From: Hyphomicrobiaceae bacterium
Lineage (GTDB): Bacteria; Pseudomonadota; Alphaproteobacteria; Rhizobiales; Hyphomicrobiaceae
Direction: 5' to 3'
DNA length: 64,000 bases
NCBI GenBank assembly: GCA_041397645.1
Contig: JAWKWE010000005.1
Span: forward strand, 186,001-250,000
In this document: positions 35,378 through 45,689 of the stretch, piece after piece
Numbering within the stretch: the first letter of the stretch is position 1
Layout of the letters: every line of letters begins with the position of its first letter
Made by a program: the position numbers and the translations under genes
The notes under the pieces: model-generated
Told to the model about the DNA's origin: nothing
Seen by the model: the letters and a program-made list of their open reading frames with translations, nothing else
Database searches by the model: none

Positions 35378-36781
35378 ATGGCAGGCCTCAAGACTGGTGA
35401 GAAATGGTCGCCGGCGAGCTGGAGACAGCTTCCCATCGTGCAGGTGCCGGACTATCCGGACGCCCAGGTGCTGGCGGACGTAGAGGCCAAGCTTGCAACC
35501 TTTCCTCCGCTGGTCTTTGCAGGCGAAGCCCGCGATCTAAAGCGCCAGCTTGGCGACATCGCGAACGGCCAGGGCTTCCTTCTGCAAGGCGGAGACTGCG
35601 CCGAGAGCTTCCTTGAGCATCGCGCCGACAATATCCGCGACTTCTTCCGCGTATTCCTGCAGATGGCGGTCGTTTTGACTTACGCTGGCGGCCAGCCTGT
35701 CGTAAAGGTCGGCCGCATCGCCGGGCAGTTCGCCAAGCCGCGCTCGTCGTCCGTCGAGAAGAAGGACGGCGTGGAACTCCCAAGCTACCGCGGGGACATC
35801 ATCAACGGCGCTGAGTTCACGTCTCAGGCGCGCATTCCCGATCCGCAGCGCCAGCTTGAGGCTTACCGCCAGTCTGCGGCAACGCTTAACCTGATCCGCG
35901 CGTTTGCAAATGGCGGCTATGCCGATTTGGAGCGCGTGCACCAGTGGAACATGGGCTTCGTCAAGGATAGCCCTCAAGGGCACCGCTACGAGGAATTGGC
36001 GGCGCGCATCGAAGAGACCCTGAGCTTCATGCGTGCGTGCGGGATCACGTCGTTGAATACGCCGCAGCTGCGCGCCACTAGCTTCTATACAAGCCATGAG
36101 GCGTTATTGCTGGGCTACGAGCAGGCGTTGACGCGCAAGGATTCCACCAGCGGCGATTGGTACGCCACCTCCGGCCACATGATCTGGATTGGCGACCGTA
36201 CACGTCAGCCCGATCATGCGCATGTGGAGTATGCGCGCGGCATCAAGAACCCGATCGGCCTTAAGTGCGGTCCTTCGCTGGAAACCGACGGCCTGCTGCG
36301 TTTGATCGACATTCTCAATCCGTCGAACGAGCCTGGGCGGTTGACGCTGATCTGCAGGTTCGGACACGACAAGGTCGAGGCGCATCTGCCCAAGCTGATC
36401 CGTGCTGTCCAGAAGGCCGGCAAGTCGGTCGTATGGTCGTGCGATCCCATGCACGGCAATACGATTTCAGCCGTGACCGGATACAAGACACGGCCATTCG
36501 ATCGCATCCTGCGCGAGAGCCTGTCGTTCTTCGAGGTTCATCGTGCGGAAGGTACCCACGCGGGCGGCATTCACGTCGAGATGACGGGCCAAAACGTTAC
36601 CGAGTGCACGGGCGGTGCGACGGCAATTTCCGAACAGGATCTTTCGGACCGCTACCACACCCATTGTGACCCGCGTCTCAACGCCGACCAGGCGCTGGAG
36701 CTTGCCTTCTTAGTAGCCGAGCAGCTCAAAAAGGAACGCAACAACGAGCCGCGCGCCGAGCCGAAAACGCTGATTGCCTGA
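35378..36781 (+). CDS. Class II 3-deoxy-7-phosphoheptulonate synthase
   Basis: This is a 467-residue class II (plant-like) DAHP synthase. Family signatures seen are WSPASWR near the start, [50 protein letters not shown] and [11 protein letters not shown], with the metal and substrate residues in the TIM barrel. The enzyme condenses PEP and erythrose-4-phosphate as the first step of the shikimate pathway. I placed the start at ATG 35378 ([10 protein letters not shown]) with GGAG upstream; the longer frame adds a short unlikely tail. Confidence 0.95.
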   Translation: MAGLKTGEKWSPASWRQLPIVQVPDYPDAQVLADVEAKLATFPPLVFAGEARDLKRQLGDIANGQGFLLQGGDCAESFLEHRADNIRDFFRVFLQMAVVLTYAGGQPVVKVGRIAGQFAKPRSSSVEKKDGVELPSYRGDIINGAEFTSQARIPDPQRQLEAYRQSAATLNLIRAFANGGYADLERVHQWNMGFVKDSPQGHRYEELAARIEETLSFMRACGITSLNTPQLRATSFYTSHEALLLGYEQALTRKDSTSGDWYATSGHMIWIGDRTRQPDHAHVEYARGIKNPIGLKCGPSLETDGLLRLIDILNPSNEPGRLTLICRFGHDKVEAHLPKLIRAVQKAGKSVVWSCDPMHGNTISAVTGYKTRPFDRILRESLSFFEVHRAEGTHAGGIHVEMTGQNVTECTGGATAISEQDLSDRYHTHCDPRLNADQALELAFLVAEQLKKERNNEPRAEPKTLIA

Positions 36782-36895
36782 AGATTACGCAAACTGCGAC
36801 AATTCGGCAGTCCGGTTCTTGACCTAGAACAAGGCTGGTCGGAGTTGGTCTGCGCACTGTTCCTCTCAAGAATGTTTAAATCTTGGGAGGATACA

Positions 36896-37309
36896 ATGGG
36901 ACACAGAATTCTCTGCGCGATCGATGGCACCGATCACTCGCATCGGGCCCTGGATATGGCCGCCGAAATGGCGGCCAAGCTCGGTGCAGGGCTGACGATT
37001 TGTTCGGTTAATGTTGTCATGGGTAGTGGCCGCGGCCCGCTTATCTCGGCAAAGCCCGATGCCGAGGTTGAGGCCCTTCTCAAGACTGCCGCCGCAGCCG
37101 CAGAAAAGGCCGGCGTGAAGGACGTGAAATGGTCGCTTTTGCGCAGTCGTGAGGCTGCAACCGGTGTCGTGATGTACGCCGAAGACGGCAAGTACGACAT
37201 CATCGTCACCGGCACGGGCGACAAGCAGGGGCTGTCGCGGTTGGTTTTGGGCTCGGTTGCCGCCGACATCGCCAGCCGCGCGCATTGCTCTGTCATGGTC
37301 GCCCGGTAG
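36896..37309 (+). CDS. Universal stress protein (UspA family)
   Basis: This is a 137-residue single-domain Usp. It begins ILCAIDGTDHSHRALDMAAEM and ends with the ATP-binding-type loop GTGDKQGLSRLVLGSVAADI (G-x2-G-x9-G(S) pattern) and the last strand HCSVMVAR. It probably binds ATP. The start at 36896 has a strong GGGAGGA. The role is general stress response by family; the specific trigger is unknown. Confidence 0.9.
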   Translation: MGHRILCAIDGTDHSHRALDMAAEMAAKLGAGLTICSVNVVMGSGRGPLISAKPDAEVEALLKTAAAAAEKAGVKDVKWSLLRSREAATGVVMYAEDGKYDIIVTGTGDKQGLSRLVLGSVAADIASRAHCSVMVAR

Positions 37310-37412
37310 GACGTGACGGCTCGGCCAACCTGATTGCCAGGTAAGCTGAAATTCACCGGCGGGCTGAAAACGACACGTAGACGAGTTACGGCGCGCTCCT
37401 TAGAACAGCGCC

Positions 37413-39164
37413 ATGACACAGTCCGCCGTCCATTCGCTGAAGATCGCGCTTGCGCAGCTCAATCCCGTCGTCGGGGACATCTCCGGCAACGCCCGAAAGG
37501 CGCTCGATGCCCATGCCAAAGCCAAATCGCTCGGGGCGGACCTAATCGTCTTCCCTGAGCTTTTTCTCAACGGCTACCCTCCTGAAGACCTTGTTCTCAA
37601 GCCTGCCTTTCAAGACGCGACGCGCATGGCGCTGGAGAAACTGGCCTCGGACGTGGCCGATGGCCCGGCGGTGCTTATCGGGACGATCTGGCGCGAGGAT
37701 GGCAAACTGTATAACGCCGTCGCGCTTCTGGATGGCGGCAAAGTCGCAGCCGTGCGTCTCAAGTTCGATTTGCCGAACTATGGCGTGTTCGACGAGAAGC
37801 GCGTGTTCGTGCAAGGTCCGATGCCGGGACCGATCAATGTGCGTGGCGTGCGTATCGGCGTTCCCATCTGCGAGGACATCTGGGGCGAGGAAGTCGTCGA
37901 GACGCTTGCCGAAACCGGAGCGGAATTTCTCATCTCTCCCAATGGCTCGCCATTCGACTGGCCGAAGCCCGACATCCGCATGAACGTGGCGGTTGCGCGC
38001 GTGACGGAGAGCCGTCTGCCGCTTGCTTATGTCAATCAGGTGGGCGGCCAGGACGAACTGGTGTTTGACGGGGCATCGTTCGTGCTCAACGCCGACCGCA
38101 GCCTTGCGGTGCAGATGCCCGCATGGCGGGAGGAGATCGCGCTGACCCATTGGACCAAATCGAGCGAGGGATGGCGCTGCGCGCGTGGCGAGGTAGTTGC
38201 GATCGCCGAAGGGGTCGCCTCTGCGTACCATGCCTGCATGATCGGACTACGCGATTACGTCGGAAAGAACGGCTTTCCCGGTGTGGTACTTGGGCTTTCG
38301 GGCGGTATCGACAGCGCCCTTGTCGCGGCAATTGCCGTCGATGCGTTGGGGCCGGACAAGGTGCACGCGGTCATGCTGCCATCCAAGTTCACCTCCGACG
38401 AGAGCCTCACTGATGCGGCCGGTTGCGCCAAGGCGCTTGGGATCCGTTACGACAAGGTGGCCATCGAGCCCGCCGTCGCTGCGCTCACCTGGAGTTTGAA
38501 AGATCTGTTTGAGGGAAAGGAACCGGGCGTCACGGAGGAAAACCTGCAAAGCCGCGTGCGTGGGACGATCCTGATGGCGATCTCAAACAAGTTTGGCGAC
38601 ATGGTCGTCACCACCGGCAATAAGAGCGAAATGTCGGTGGGTTATGCGACGCTCTATGGCGACATGAACGGCGGCTACAATCCGATCAAGGATCTTTACA
38701 AGCTGGAGGTCTATGCCCTCGCACGCTGGCGAAATGCGCATGTCCCGGCAGGTGGGCTGGGACCGTCAGGCATAGTGATACCGGAGCGGATCATCACCAA
38801 GGCGCCGACGGCGGAGTTGCGCGCCAATCAGACCGATCAGGACAGTCTGCCGCCGTACGAGCAACTCGACGACATTTTGCGCTGCCTTATCGAGCAGGAG
38901 ATGCCGCTGCGCGACGTGGTGGCCCGCGGGCACGATCCTGAGACGGTGCGCAAGGTGGAACGCCTTCTCAATCTGGCCGAATACAAGCGTCGGCAAGCCG
39001 CGCCAGGTGTGAAGATTTCATCGCGCAACTTTGGCAGGGATCGCCGCTATCCGATCACGAACAGGTTTCGTGAGACGCTGGAAGAGGGGCCATCAAAGGC
39101 GGCCGCGGCGGCAGAGAAGAGACATTTGGTACAACCCTCCGCCGATGGCGGCGGCGAAGGATGA
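37413..39164 (+). CDS. nadE: NAD+ synthase (glutamine-hydrolysing)
   Basis: This is a 583-residue protein. The N-terminal nitrilase-like glutaminase domain (~8-265) has its Glu in VFPELFLNGYPPEDL, Lys in VRLKFDLPNYGVFDEKRVF and Cys in GVPICEDIWGEE. The C-terminal NAD synthase domain (~280-560) has the P-loop LGLSGGIDSALVAAIA. The enzyme amidates nicotinate adenine dinucleotide using glutamine-derived ammonia. Length and motifs are typical of the long NadE form. Confidence 0.95.
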   Translation: MTQSAVHSLKIALAQLNPVVGDISGNARKALDAHAKAKSLGADLIVFPELFLNGYPPEDLVLKPAFQDATRMALEKLASDVADGPAVLIGTIWREDGKLYNAVALLDGGKVAAVRLKFDLPNYGVFDEKRVFVQGPMPGPINVRGVRIGVPICEDIWGEEVVETLAETGAEFLISPNGSPFDWPKPDIRMNVAVARVTESRLPLAYVNQVGGQDELVFDGASFVLNADRSLAVQMPAWREEIALTHWTKSSEGWRCARGEVVAIAEGVASAYHACMIGLRDYVGKNGFPGVVLGLSGGIDSALVAAIAVDALGPDKVHAVMLPSKFTSDESLTDAAGCAKALGIRYDKVAIEPAVAALTWSLKDLFEGKEPGVTEENLQSRVRGTILMAISNKFGDMVVTTGNKSEMSVGYATLYGDMNGGYNPIKDLYKLEVYALARWRNAHVPAGGLGPSGIVIPERIITKAPTAELRANQTDQDSLPPYEQLDDILRCLIEQEMPLRDVVARGHDPETVRKVERLLNLAEYKRRQAAPGVKISSRNFGRDRRYPITNRFRETLEEGPSKAAAAAEKRHLVQPSADGGGEG

Positions 39165-39246
39165 GGGTCGGGCTCAGCGTGACCCAGTTTCCTCGCATCC
39201 CAAACCCCTTTAGGGTGCCGCCGAAATCGCCAAGACCGAGCAACAT

Positions 39247-40617
39247 ATGAAACCTATTCTTCGCTTCGCGCCGAGCCCCACAGGCCGTCTTCACATCGGC
39301 AACGTGCGCACCGCCACACTGAATTGGCTGTATGCGCGCAAGCACGGCGGTCAGTTCATTCTGCGCCTTGACGACACGGATCTCGAGCGCTCGACGGCGG
39401 AATTCGCCCAAGGCATTCGCGACGATCTGACGTGGCTAGGCCTGACTTGGGGCGTGGAGGAGCGGCAGTCGGACCGCACGGCGTTCTACGATGCGGCGGC
39501 CGATCAGCTGAGAGCTCGAGGGTTTCTTTACCCGTGTTACGAGACCGAGGACGAACTCAGCCGCAAGCGCAACCGTCAGCGTGCGCTGGGCAAGCCGCCA
39601 ATCTACGACCGCACCGGCCTGCGCTTGTCTCAGGAAGAGCGTGCCGCACTCGAAGCCGAGGGCCGCAAACCGCATTGGCGCTTTCGATTGCCCAATACGG
39701 CAGCAGGCCAGGGGTTGTTGCCCCAGCCGACGATCGTCAATTGGAACGATCTCATTCGGGGCGATCAGATTGTCGATGTCGGCTCTTTGTCCGATCCCGT
39801 TCTCATACGCGCCGATGGCAGCTACCTCTATACGTTCACTAGCGTGGTGGATGACATCGCCTTTGGAATTACGCATGTCATTCGCGGCGAGGATCATGTC
39901 ACCAATACCGGCGTGCAAATGACCATCTTCGAAGCGCTCGATAGTTCCCCACCCGCCTTCGGTCACCACAGTCTTCTTATCGGCGCTGACGGCAATGCGT
40001 TGTCGAAGCGCTTGGGCGCGCTCTCGGTGCAGAGTTTTCGCGACGCAGGTTTGGAGCCCATGGCGGTTCTCAGTCATGCGGCGCTGGTTGGCTCCTCGGA
40101 TGCGATCGAGCCGATCCGCACGCGCGATGAACTCGCTGAAAATCTCGACTTGGGCAAGATCTCAACGGCGCCAGGGCGCTTCGACCTTGAGGAGTTGAAG
40201 GGGCTTAACGCCAAACTGCTTCACAAGCTGCCCTATGAGGATGTCGCCGAGAGGCTTGAAGCCATGGGCATCACAGGTGGTGAAGCATTCTGGGATGCAG
40301 TACGCGGCAACGTCACGGTCCTGGCGGACGCTAAAGGCTGGTGGCAGGTCGTGGCAGGCGAAATCTCTCCGGTCATAGAGGACGCCACGTTTCTCTCGCG
40401 CGCCGCAGAGGTCTTGCCGGCCGAACCGTGGACGCATGATACGTGGGGGCTTTGGACGAACGCCATCAAAGCCGCGACAGGAGCGAAAGGCCGCGCGCTC
40501 TTTCACCCCTTGCGCCTCGCGTTGACAGGCAGCGACCAAGGGCCGGAGCTCAAGCTGCTTCTTGTGCTGATGGATCGCGAGCGCGTGCTGTCGCGGCTCA
40601 AGGGTGAAGCTGCCTGA
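39247..40617 (+). CDS. gltX: Glutamate-tRNA ligase
   Basis: This is a 456-residue class Ic synthetase. The HIGH-type motif is HIGN (residues 16-19) in [18 protein letters not shown]. The KMSKS-type motif is ALSKR in [13 protein letters not shown], a change from the more common K-L-S-K-R. The zinc-binding Cys set of E. coli GluRS is absent ([15 protein letters not shown]). A full C-terminal anticodon-binding domain is present, so it is not the short GluQRS. Many alphaproteobacteria carry two GluRS and use a Glu-tRNA(Gln) route; which tRNA this enzyme charges is not visible. A perfect hairpin terminator follows. Confidence 0.93.
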   Translation: MKPILRFAPSPTGRLHIGNVRTATLNWLYARKHGGQFILRLDDTDLERSTAEFAQGIRDDLTWLGLTWGVEERQSDRTAFYDAAADQLRARGFLYPCYETEDELSRKRNRQRALGKPPIYDRTGLRLSQEERAALEAEGRKPHWRFRLPNTAAGQGLLPQPTIVNWNDLIRGDQIVDVGSLSDPVLIRADGSYLYTFTSVVDDIAFGITHVIRGEDHVTNTGVQMTIFEALDSSPPAFGHHSLLIGADGNALSKRLGALSVQSFRDAGLEPMAVLSHAALVGSSDAIEPIRTRDELAENLDLGKISTAPGRFDLEELKGLNAKLLHKLPYEDVAERLEAMGITGGEAFWDAVRGNVTVLADAKGWWQVVAGEISPVIEDATFLSRAAEVLPAEPWTHDTWGLWTNAIKAATGAKGRALFHPLRLALTGSDQGPELKLLLVLMDRERVLSRLKGEAA

Positions 40618-40653
40618 CGATCCTTTCGTTGCAGTCGCCCTATTTCAGTTGCG

Positions 40654-40691
40654 AAATGCGGGTGGCGAGAGGTTTCTCGCCACCCGCATTT
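40654..40691. terminator. Long perfect terminator hairpin between gltX and the CoA-lyase gene
   Basis: AAATGCGGGTGGCGAGA (40654-40670) pairs perfectly over 17 bp with TCTCGCCACCCGCATTT (40675-40691) around a 4-base loop. ATTTGTT follows on the plus strand. It sits between the convergent gltX and CoA-ester-lyase genes and can serve both. Confidence 0.9.
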
Positions 40692-40725
40692 ATTTGTTGG
40701 GCTCGTCGCGCTTTACTGCGCAGTC

Positions 40726-41781
40726 TCACAGACCGTACTGCGCTGCGCGCTCGGGATCTTTCGACGCAACGATCTTGGCGAGATCGACGATGACTTTGGC
40801 CTGTTTCCAGGTGGCATCGTCTTGCATTTTGCCGTCGATCATCACAGCACCGGTGCCGTCGGGCATAGCTTCAAGGATGCGCTTCGCAAACAGCACTTCG
40901 CTCGCGTCGGGTGAGAACACGCGCTTGGCGATCTCGATCTGCGAGGGATGAAGTGACCATGCTCCAAGGCAGCCTTGCAGGAACGCGTTGCGGAACTGTG
41001 CTTCGCAAGCGGCGCTGTCGGCGAAATCTCCGAACGGGCCGTAGAAAGGCTTGAGGCCGTAGGCGAGGCAGGCATCGACCATCTTGCCGACGGTGTAGTG
41101 CCACAAGTCCTGCTGATAGAACGTGCGTGGTGCAGCTTTGTCTTCGCCGGGATCGGCCAGTACGCCGTAGCCTGGATGCCCGCCACCGACGCGCGTGGTT
41201 TTCATGCCGCGCGACGCTGCAAGATCTGCAGGTCCAAGGCTCATGCCGTGCATTCGCGGAGAAGCGGCTGCAATCGCCTCCACGTTATTGACGCCTTCTG
41301 CGGTCTCGAGAATGGCGTGGATGAGAATGGGCCGCGAGATCTTGTGTTTGGCCTCCAGCTGGGCCAGCAGCTGATCGAGATAGTGGATATCCCAGGGGCC
41401 TTCGACCTTGGGCAGCATGATCACGTCGACCTTATCGCCGGCATTGGCGACGATCTCGGTCACATCGTCGAGCATCCATGGCGAGTTCAGACAATTGATG
41501 CGCGTCCATAGCCCGGTCGAGCCAAAGTCGAATTCTTGCGCCATGGAGATAAAGCCCTTGCGCGCCGCCTCCTTCTCGCCGACAGCGATAGCATCCTCAA
41601 GATTGCCGAGGACGACATCGACCTGCTTGATAGTGTCCTTGAGCTTGGCACGGATTTTTTCATTGTGAGGCGGGATGAAATGGATCATCCGTTCCAGCCG
41701 CACCGGGAGTTGGCGATAGGGCTCTGGAGCACCGATGGCGAGGGGAGCGAAGTGCTTGGCGGGCGTGCGTGTCGTGGCCAT
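40726..41781 (-). CDS. CoA ester lyase of the HpcH/HpaI (CitE) family, probably malyl-CoA lyase type
   Basis: This is a 351-residue protein of the CitE/malyl-CoA lyase family. It has an acidic metal-ligand motif in LGNLEDAI, an Arg region in [13 protein letters not shown], Lys/Glu in [10 protein letters not shown] and Glu in [10 protein letters not shown]. The segment [15 protein letters not shown] is characteristic. Such enzymes split or form malyl-CoA or beta-methylmalyl-CoA. They are central to the serine cycle and related C1/C2 pathways, which would suit a methylotrophic host. The pathway partners (mtkAB, ppc, glyA) are not adjacent, so the exact substrate is inferred. I placed the start at ATG 41781, with GGAAGG upstream. 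Confidence 0.85.
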   Translation of the reverse strand: MATTRTPAKHFAPLAIGAPEPYRQLPVRLERMIHFIPPHNEKIRAKLKDTIKQVDVVLGNLEDAIAVGEKEAARKGFISMAQEFDFGSTGLWTRINCLNSPWMLDDVTEIVANAGDKVDVIMLPKVEGPWDIHYLDQLLAQLEAKHKISRPILIHAILETAEGVNNVEAIAAASPRMHGMSLGPADLAASRGMKTTRVGGGHPGYGVLADPGEDKAAPRTFYQQDLWHYTVGKMVDACLAYGLKPFYGPFGDFADSAACEAQFRNAFLQGCLGAWSLHPSQIEIAKRVFSPDASEVLFAKRILEAMPDGTGAVMIDGKMQDDATWKQAKVIVDLAKIVASKDPERAAQYGL

Positions 41782-41934
41782 CCGGCAGGTGTCCTTCCGC
41801 TGACGATTACAGGTGAGTTTCCGGCACCATAAGAGGCAGCCAGGGGGTGTCAATTGGCGAAGGTTGCCGCATGGGCAACAAACAGCCTTCTATTGGGGCC
41901 GCGAAGGGCCATGCCTAGATGGGGTCATCATACA

Positions 41935-41971
41935 ATAAGGGTGCGCCGGTTTTCTTCCGGCGCACCCTTAT
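41935..41971 (-). terminator. Perfect 15-bp terminator hairpin after the copper oxidase gene
   Basis: ATAAGGGTGCGCCGG (41935-41949) and CCGGCGCACCCTTAT (41957-41971) pair without mismatch around a 7-base loop. It lies 39 bases beyond the oxidase stop at 42011. The T-run on the minus strand is short. Confidence 0.75.
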
Positions 41972-42010
41972 GAGTCAGGGCATCTTGTAGTTTAGGCAGG
42001 ATCAGGGTGC

Positions 42011-45000
42011 TTAGACCAGGATCGCGTCCACCGAAGCAAATCGAACCTGCTGCAGATTTGACAGTCCGCCGGTCGCACCCGTGACCCCGAAGTGGACGAG
42101 GTTTGATGAACCGAAATAGGCCGCTGCGATGTCCTCGGTGAGCGTGCCGGCTGCAGCACCGTCGAAGGTGTAGGACAGGGTATGCGTCGTTGCATTCCAA
42201 CTCATTTCTACCGCGTGCCAGCGGCCATCTTCGATATTGCCAAGATTGTGTGCAGCGGTGATCCCACGCTGAGCCAAGGCTGCGTCGGTATCAAAGAAGT
42301 TGGTGTGATCAGCCCCGATGTCGCCGAACAGAGCTCCGTTGTTATAAGTGTCGAACTCGATGGCAAGACCGTTCTTGATACCGCCGGCACCAAAATTGGC
42401 ACCGCCGTTGCCGATTGCATCGCTACCGCGGGCGTCATTGTGCAGAACAAAAGCGATGCCGTCAGAGCCGAACCAGTCCTTGTTGCCCAAGAACACGTCG
42501 AACTTGATGTCGAAATCGTGCGTAATATCGATGCGGGATTCTGACATGATGCCGCCCGCTTGCTTGGCTTTGTCGGGTGTGAGCTGAACAGCACCACCTG
42601 TCCGGTTGTAGCCAGCCGAACCGATCATGTTGAATGCCGGTGCGCCGTGCATGTGAGTGGTATCATCATGATTGACTGTAAGAGGCTCGAACGTGCCTGT
42701 GACCTCGTTCAGGCGGACTTCCTGTAGATTGGTTGCGCCTCCGGTCGAAGCGGTAAAGCCGAAGTACGCCAAGTTAGAGCCGCCCAGGAATGCCGTGGCG
42801 AGGTCTTTCTGGATTGTCCCGACAGTGCGTCCGTCAATACTGTAGCTCAGAGTCTTGGTGTCGGCATCCCAGGTTACGTTGATCTTGTGCCAGAAGCCAT
42901 CCTCGACCTCGCCAAGCCAGCCAGGTTTCGTAACGAAGCGGGCTGCCCCTTTGGCGTCGGTGTCAACGAGCTGCATATGGTCTGCTGCGATATCACCGGC
43001 TCGCGCGCCGTTGTTGTACGTGTCGATTTCCAGAGCGAGACCGTTACGGATCCCTTCGGCGCCCAAAGAATTGCCCTTGTCTCCGAGCGCGCGCGATTGT
43101 ACCGGATCGTTGTGGATGACGAAGGACATTCCGTCGCCGCCGTTAGCACGCGTGCCAAGGTAGACATCGAAATCAAATGCGAAATCGTGCGACACGTCGA
43201 TTTGCATGTCGCTCATCGCACCGCCGAGTTGCTTGGTCGCGTCAGAGGTGAGCATGACAATGTTTGTATTGGAGTCATAGCGCGCACCGCCCGAAAGCGT
43301 AATGAGGTCGGCCATCTCCGCAACATCAAAGGTCGTGTGGGTCATGGTGCCCATTGACCCCATGCTGTGGTGGCTGGGGACATGGGAGTCGACGTAGGCG
43401 ACGTCGCTATTGTAAATGCGGACCTGCTGAGCATTGCCCACCGCGCCGGATGCGGCCGTGAAGCCGAAATAGGCATGGTTTGCGCCGCCGAAATACTGTG
43501 CTGCAAGATCTCGCTGGAGTGTTCCCATAACCTGCCCATCGACCGTGTAGCTCAAGGTTTTGGTCGTGGCGTCCCAACTGATTTGGACATTGTGCCATTT
43601 GCCGTCTTCAATATTGCCCAGGCTGGTCACAGTGCCGATCTGGCGTTGGTTGAGGGCCGCATCGGTGTCGAAGAAGCCGGTATGATCTGCCCCAATGTCG
43701 CGGAACTTCTGTCCCTCGTTCGACACATCGAACTCGATGCCAATACCGTTGGTTATTCCGTAGGCGCCCAGATGCGCGCCGTTTCCACCAATGGCGTCGC
43801 CCTTGATGGGGTCGTGCTGGAGCACGAAGGCAATGCCGCCTGTTCCGGCCTCTTTAGCTCCAAAGCGGAAGCCGGCGTTGATCGTGAAATCCTGGCTGAG
43901 ATCGAGTGCCGAATTTGACATGACGTCGCCGGTCTGGTTCGGTGCGTTGCCAGTCAAGGTGAAAATATTGGTCGCATTGTTGAACCACGCGCTACCGTTC
44001 AGAGTCACGAACGTATCAGCCTGAGATACGAACATCTCACCGCCGGGTTCGACGTTAATGATCGAAGCAACAGACGGCGTTCCTTTGTTATTGAAAGCAA
44101 ACAGCATCCAGTACCCGGGCGCCAGCACGTTTGCGTTGTCAGGAGGATTGACATGGAGCAAGCCGTCGGAACCAACGGTGAAATCCAAGTTGATGATCCG
44201 GCTGTCGGAGTTGGTCGAATGCGTCGTGCTACCGTTCTTCACAAGGGTGAGTTTTGTGATCGAGGATGGATTGTCAACGCTGACGGTAAAGTCCTGGCGT
44301 TGCTCGACCTTGTCGGGCGCATCGAGGATTACGGGGCGGGTTGCGGCTGAGCCATCTGCGTTAAAGAGATAGTCGGGCCTGTAGATCTCGCCATTGAGAT
44401 TCGTGAGGGGACCTGGTGCGCCACCGCCGAGTGATAGCACAGTTGCGTCGGGCAGCAGGAGCGTCGAAGAGTGATAGAGGCGGGGGACAGTGGCGGAATC
44501 ACCGTACGTCCAGGCCTGTGTGTCAGGATGCCAGAGCGCGACCTCATACGTGATGCCCTGGAGCTTATTGTTGACCGCGCTGCCGCCCGACACCATCACC
44601 GTGCCGTCGGCGAGCAGGATCATGTTTGACCAAGAATGACCGCCGCGCGGTGCTGCTACCTGCGTGAATTTTGGCTGTGCGCCGCTGATGTCTACAATCC
44701 AGGTGCTGTTGTTGTTGCCGAGTGTGAGGATTTTATCCTCAGCAAACATTACACCGGCGGCATCCGTAAATTTCTTGAAGGGCATCGCCGTCGTCGAGAG
44801 GATACGCCCGTCGCCAGACGGATCAATCGTGACGACCGTGCTGGCTTTTCCCGTAGGGGAATAAGTCAGAGCAACAACGCGCCCATCGCTGGCGAGCCAA
44901 GCCTGCGGATAAAACCAACCTTCCGCAAACAGCTTTGTGGTGGCGCCATTCAGGGTGTCCCAACCTACGCCAGGTGTGTAGATCTCGGGCGTAGCGACGC

Positions 45001-45436
45001 CTTTGAGATCACCGTCTCGGCCACCGAGCGCCAAAATCTTACCATTGGAGAGCGTGATCTCGGTCGGATACCAGCGTGCGTAGGACAAATCGCCGGTTGG
45101 AGACGGCATGAGCGAATTGGTGGTGTAGTCGAACGAATTGGTGTCGGCCACGCCGCCGTTGATGGTGCCGAGAGGCCTTGTGTCGCCACCGGCAATTAGA
45201 ATTTCTCCCGTTTCCGGAACGATAATAGCCGCCGAGCAGAACAGATCGGTATGGACCGTGTGTTCGAGAGTGAGATGCGTATTGGTGACAGGATCCCACA
45301 CATCGAAGATGTGCATGCCCCCTTGTTTCCCGAGCTGGTTCGTTCCGAAACTCAGAACGCGTCCATCGGGAGTGAGAATAGATTGAATGCCGATGACCGG
45401 CCAATTGAAAACGTCACTCCAAACTCCGATACCCAT
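42011..45436 (-). CDS. Galactose-oxidase-like (AA5) copper radical oxidase fused to three tandem L-type-lectin-like domains
   Basis: The product is 1141 residues. Residues ~10-470 form a kelch-type propeller plus a C-terminal Ig-like domain. All galactose-oxidase copper and radical residues have counterparts: Cys67 (DLFC) with Tyr123 (ARWYPTE) for the thioether, Tyr321-His322 (RLYHSSTLLLPD) and His406 (TTHSTNSD). The Trp that stacks on the thioether in Fusarium galactose oxidase is not seen at the matching place (GGRDG). Three homologous lectin-like domains follow (~475-690, 725-925, 945-1141), sharing YFGFTA-type strands and FDTDAAL-type loops. There is no signal peptide; the hydrophobic end VDAILV is compatible with type I secretion. 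ATG 45436 has GAGG upstream. The gene is monocistronic. Confidence 0.9.
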   Translation of the reverse strand: MGIGVWSDVFNWPVIGIQSILTPDGRVLSFGTNQLGKQGGMHIFDVWDPVTNTHLTLEHTVHTDLFCSAAIIVPETGEILIAGGDTRPLGTINGGVADTNSFDYTTNSLMPSPTGDLSYARWYPTEITLSNGKILALGGRDGDLKGVATPEIYTPGVGWDTLNGATTKLFAEGWFYPQAWLASDGRVVALTYSPTGKASTVVTIDPSGDGRILSTTAMPFKKFTDAAGVMFAEDKILTLGNNNSTWIVDISGAQPKFTQVAAPRGGHSWSNMILLADGTVMVSGGSAVNNKLQGITYEVALWHPDTQAWTYGDSATVPRLYHSSTLLLPDATVLSLGGGAPGPLTNLNGEIYRPDYLFNADGSAATRPVILDAPDKVEQRQDFTVSVDNPSSITKLTLVKNGSTTHSTNSDSRIINLDFTVGSDGLLHVNPPDNANVLAPGYWMLFAFNNKGTPSVASIINVEPGGEMFVSQADTFVTLNGSAWFNNATNIFTLTGNAPNQTGDVMSNSALDLSQDFTINAGFRFGAKEAGTGGIAFVLQHDPIKGDAIGGNGAHLGAYGITNGIGIEFDVSNEGQKFRDIGADHTGFFDTDAALNQRQIGTVTSLGNIEDGKWHNVQISWDATTKTLSYTVDGQVMGTLQRDLAAQYFGGANHAYFGFTAASGAVGNAQQVRIYNSDVAYVDSHVPSHHSMGSMGTMTHTTFDVAEMADLITLSGGARYDSNTNIVMLTSDATKQLGGAMSDMQIDVSHDFAFDFDVYLGTRANGGDGMSFVIHNDPVQSRALGDKGNSLGAEGIRNGLALEIDTYNNGARAGDIAADHMQLVDTDAKGAARFVTKPGWLGEVEDGFWHKINVTWDADTKTLSYSIDGRTVGTIQKDLATAFLGGSNLAYFGFTASTGGATNLQEVRLNEVTGTFEPLTVNHDDTTHMHGAPAFNMIGSAGYNRTGGAVQLTPDKAKQAGGIMSESRIDITHDFDIKFDVFLGNKDWFGSDGIAFVLHNDARGSDAIGNGGANFGAGGIKNGLAIEFDTYNNGALFGDIGADHTNFFDTDAALAQRGITAAHNLGNIEDGRWHAVEMSWNATTHTLSYTFDGAAAGTLTEDIAAAYFGSSNLVHFGVTGATGGLSNLQQVRFASVDAILV

Positions 45437-45689
45437 ATCAAAACGCCTCACGTTGACTGTGGCGACGCGAGGCTGTGCCGTTCAGCTCCGCTGCCGTCTC
45501 AAATCCGCACACTTGTGCGGGTCTCGGAGAGGTCAGGGCACGAAGCGTGCAAGAACTTGGGAGTACGGCCGAAATGGCCTGCACCCCTGCAATCAGAGTT
45601 AATATTTACGGTAAAGAGGCGTGATCGCCCTAGTTGCGCTGAGCGTGATCAGATATCAGAGCAAATGGTGCACATCCGTGCGGGCAAAG

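Noticed and set aside
42011..43950. Repeated DNA-like blocks in the oxidase gene
   Set aside because: These are diverged in-frame lectin-like protein domains, not a DNA repeat or mobile element.
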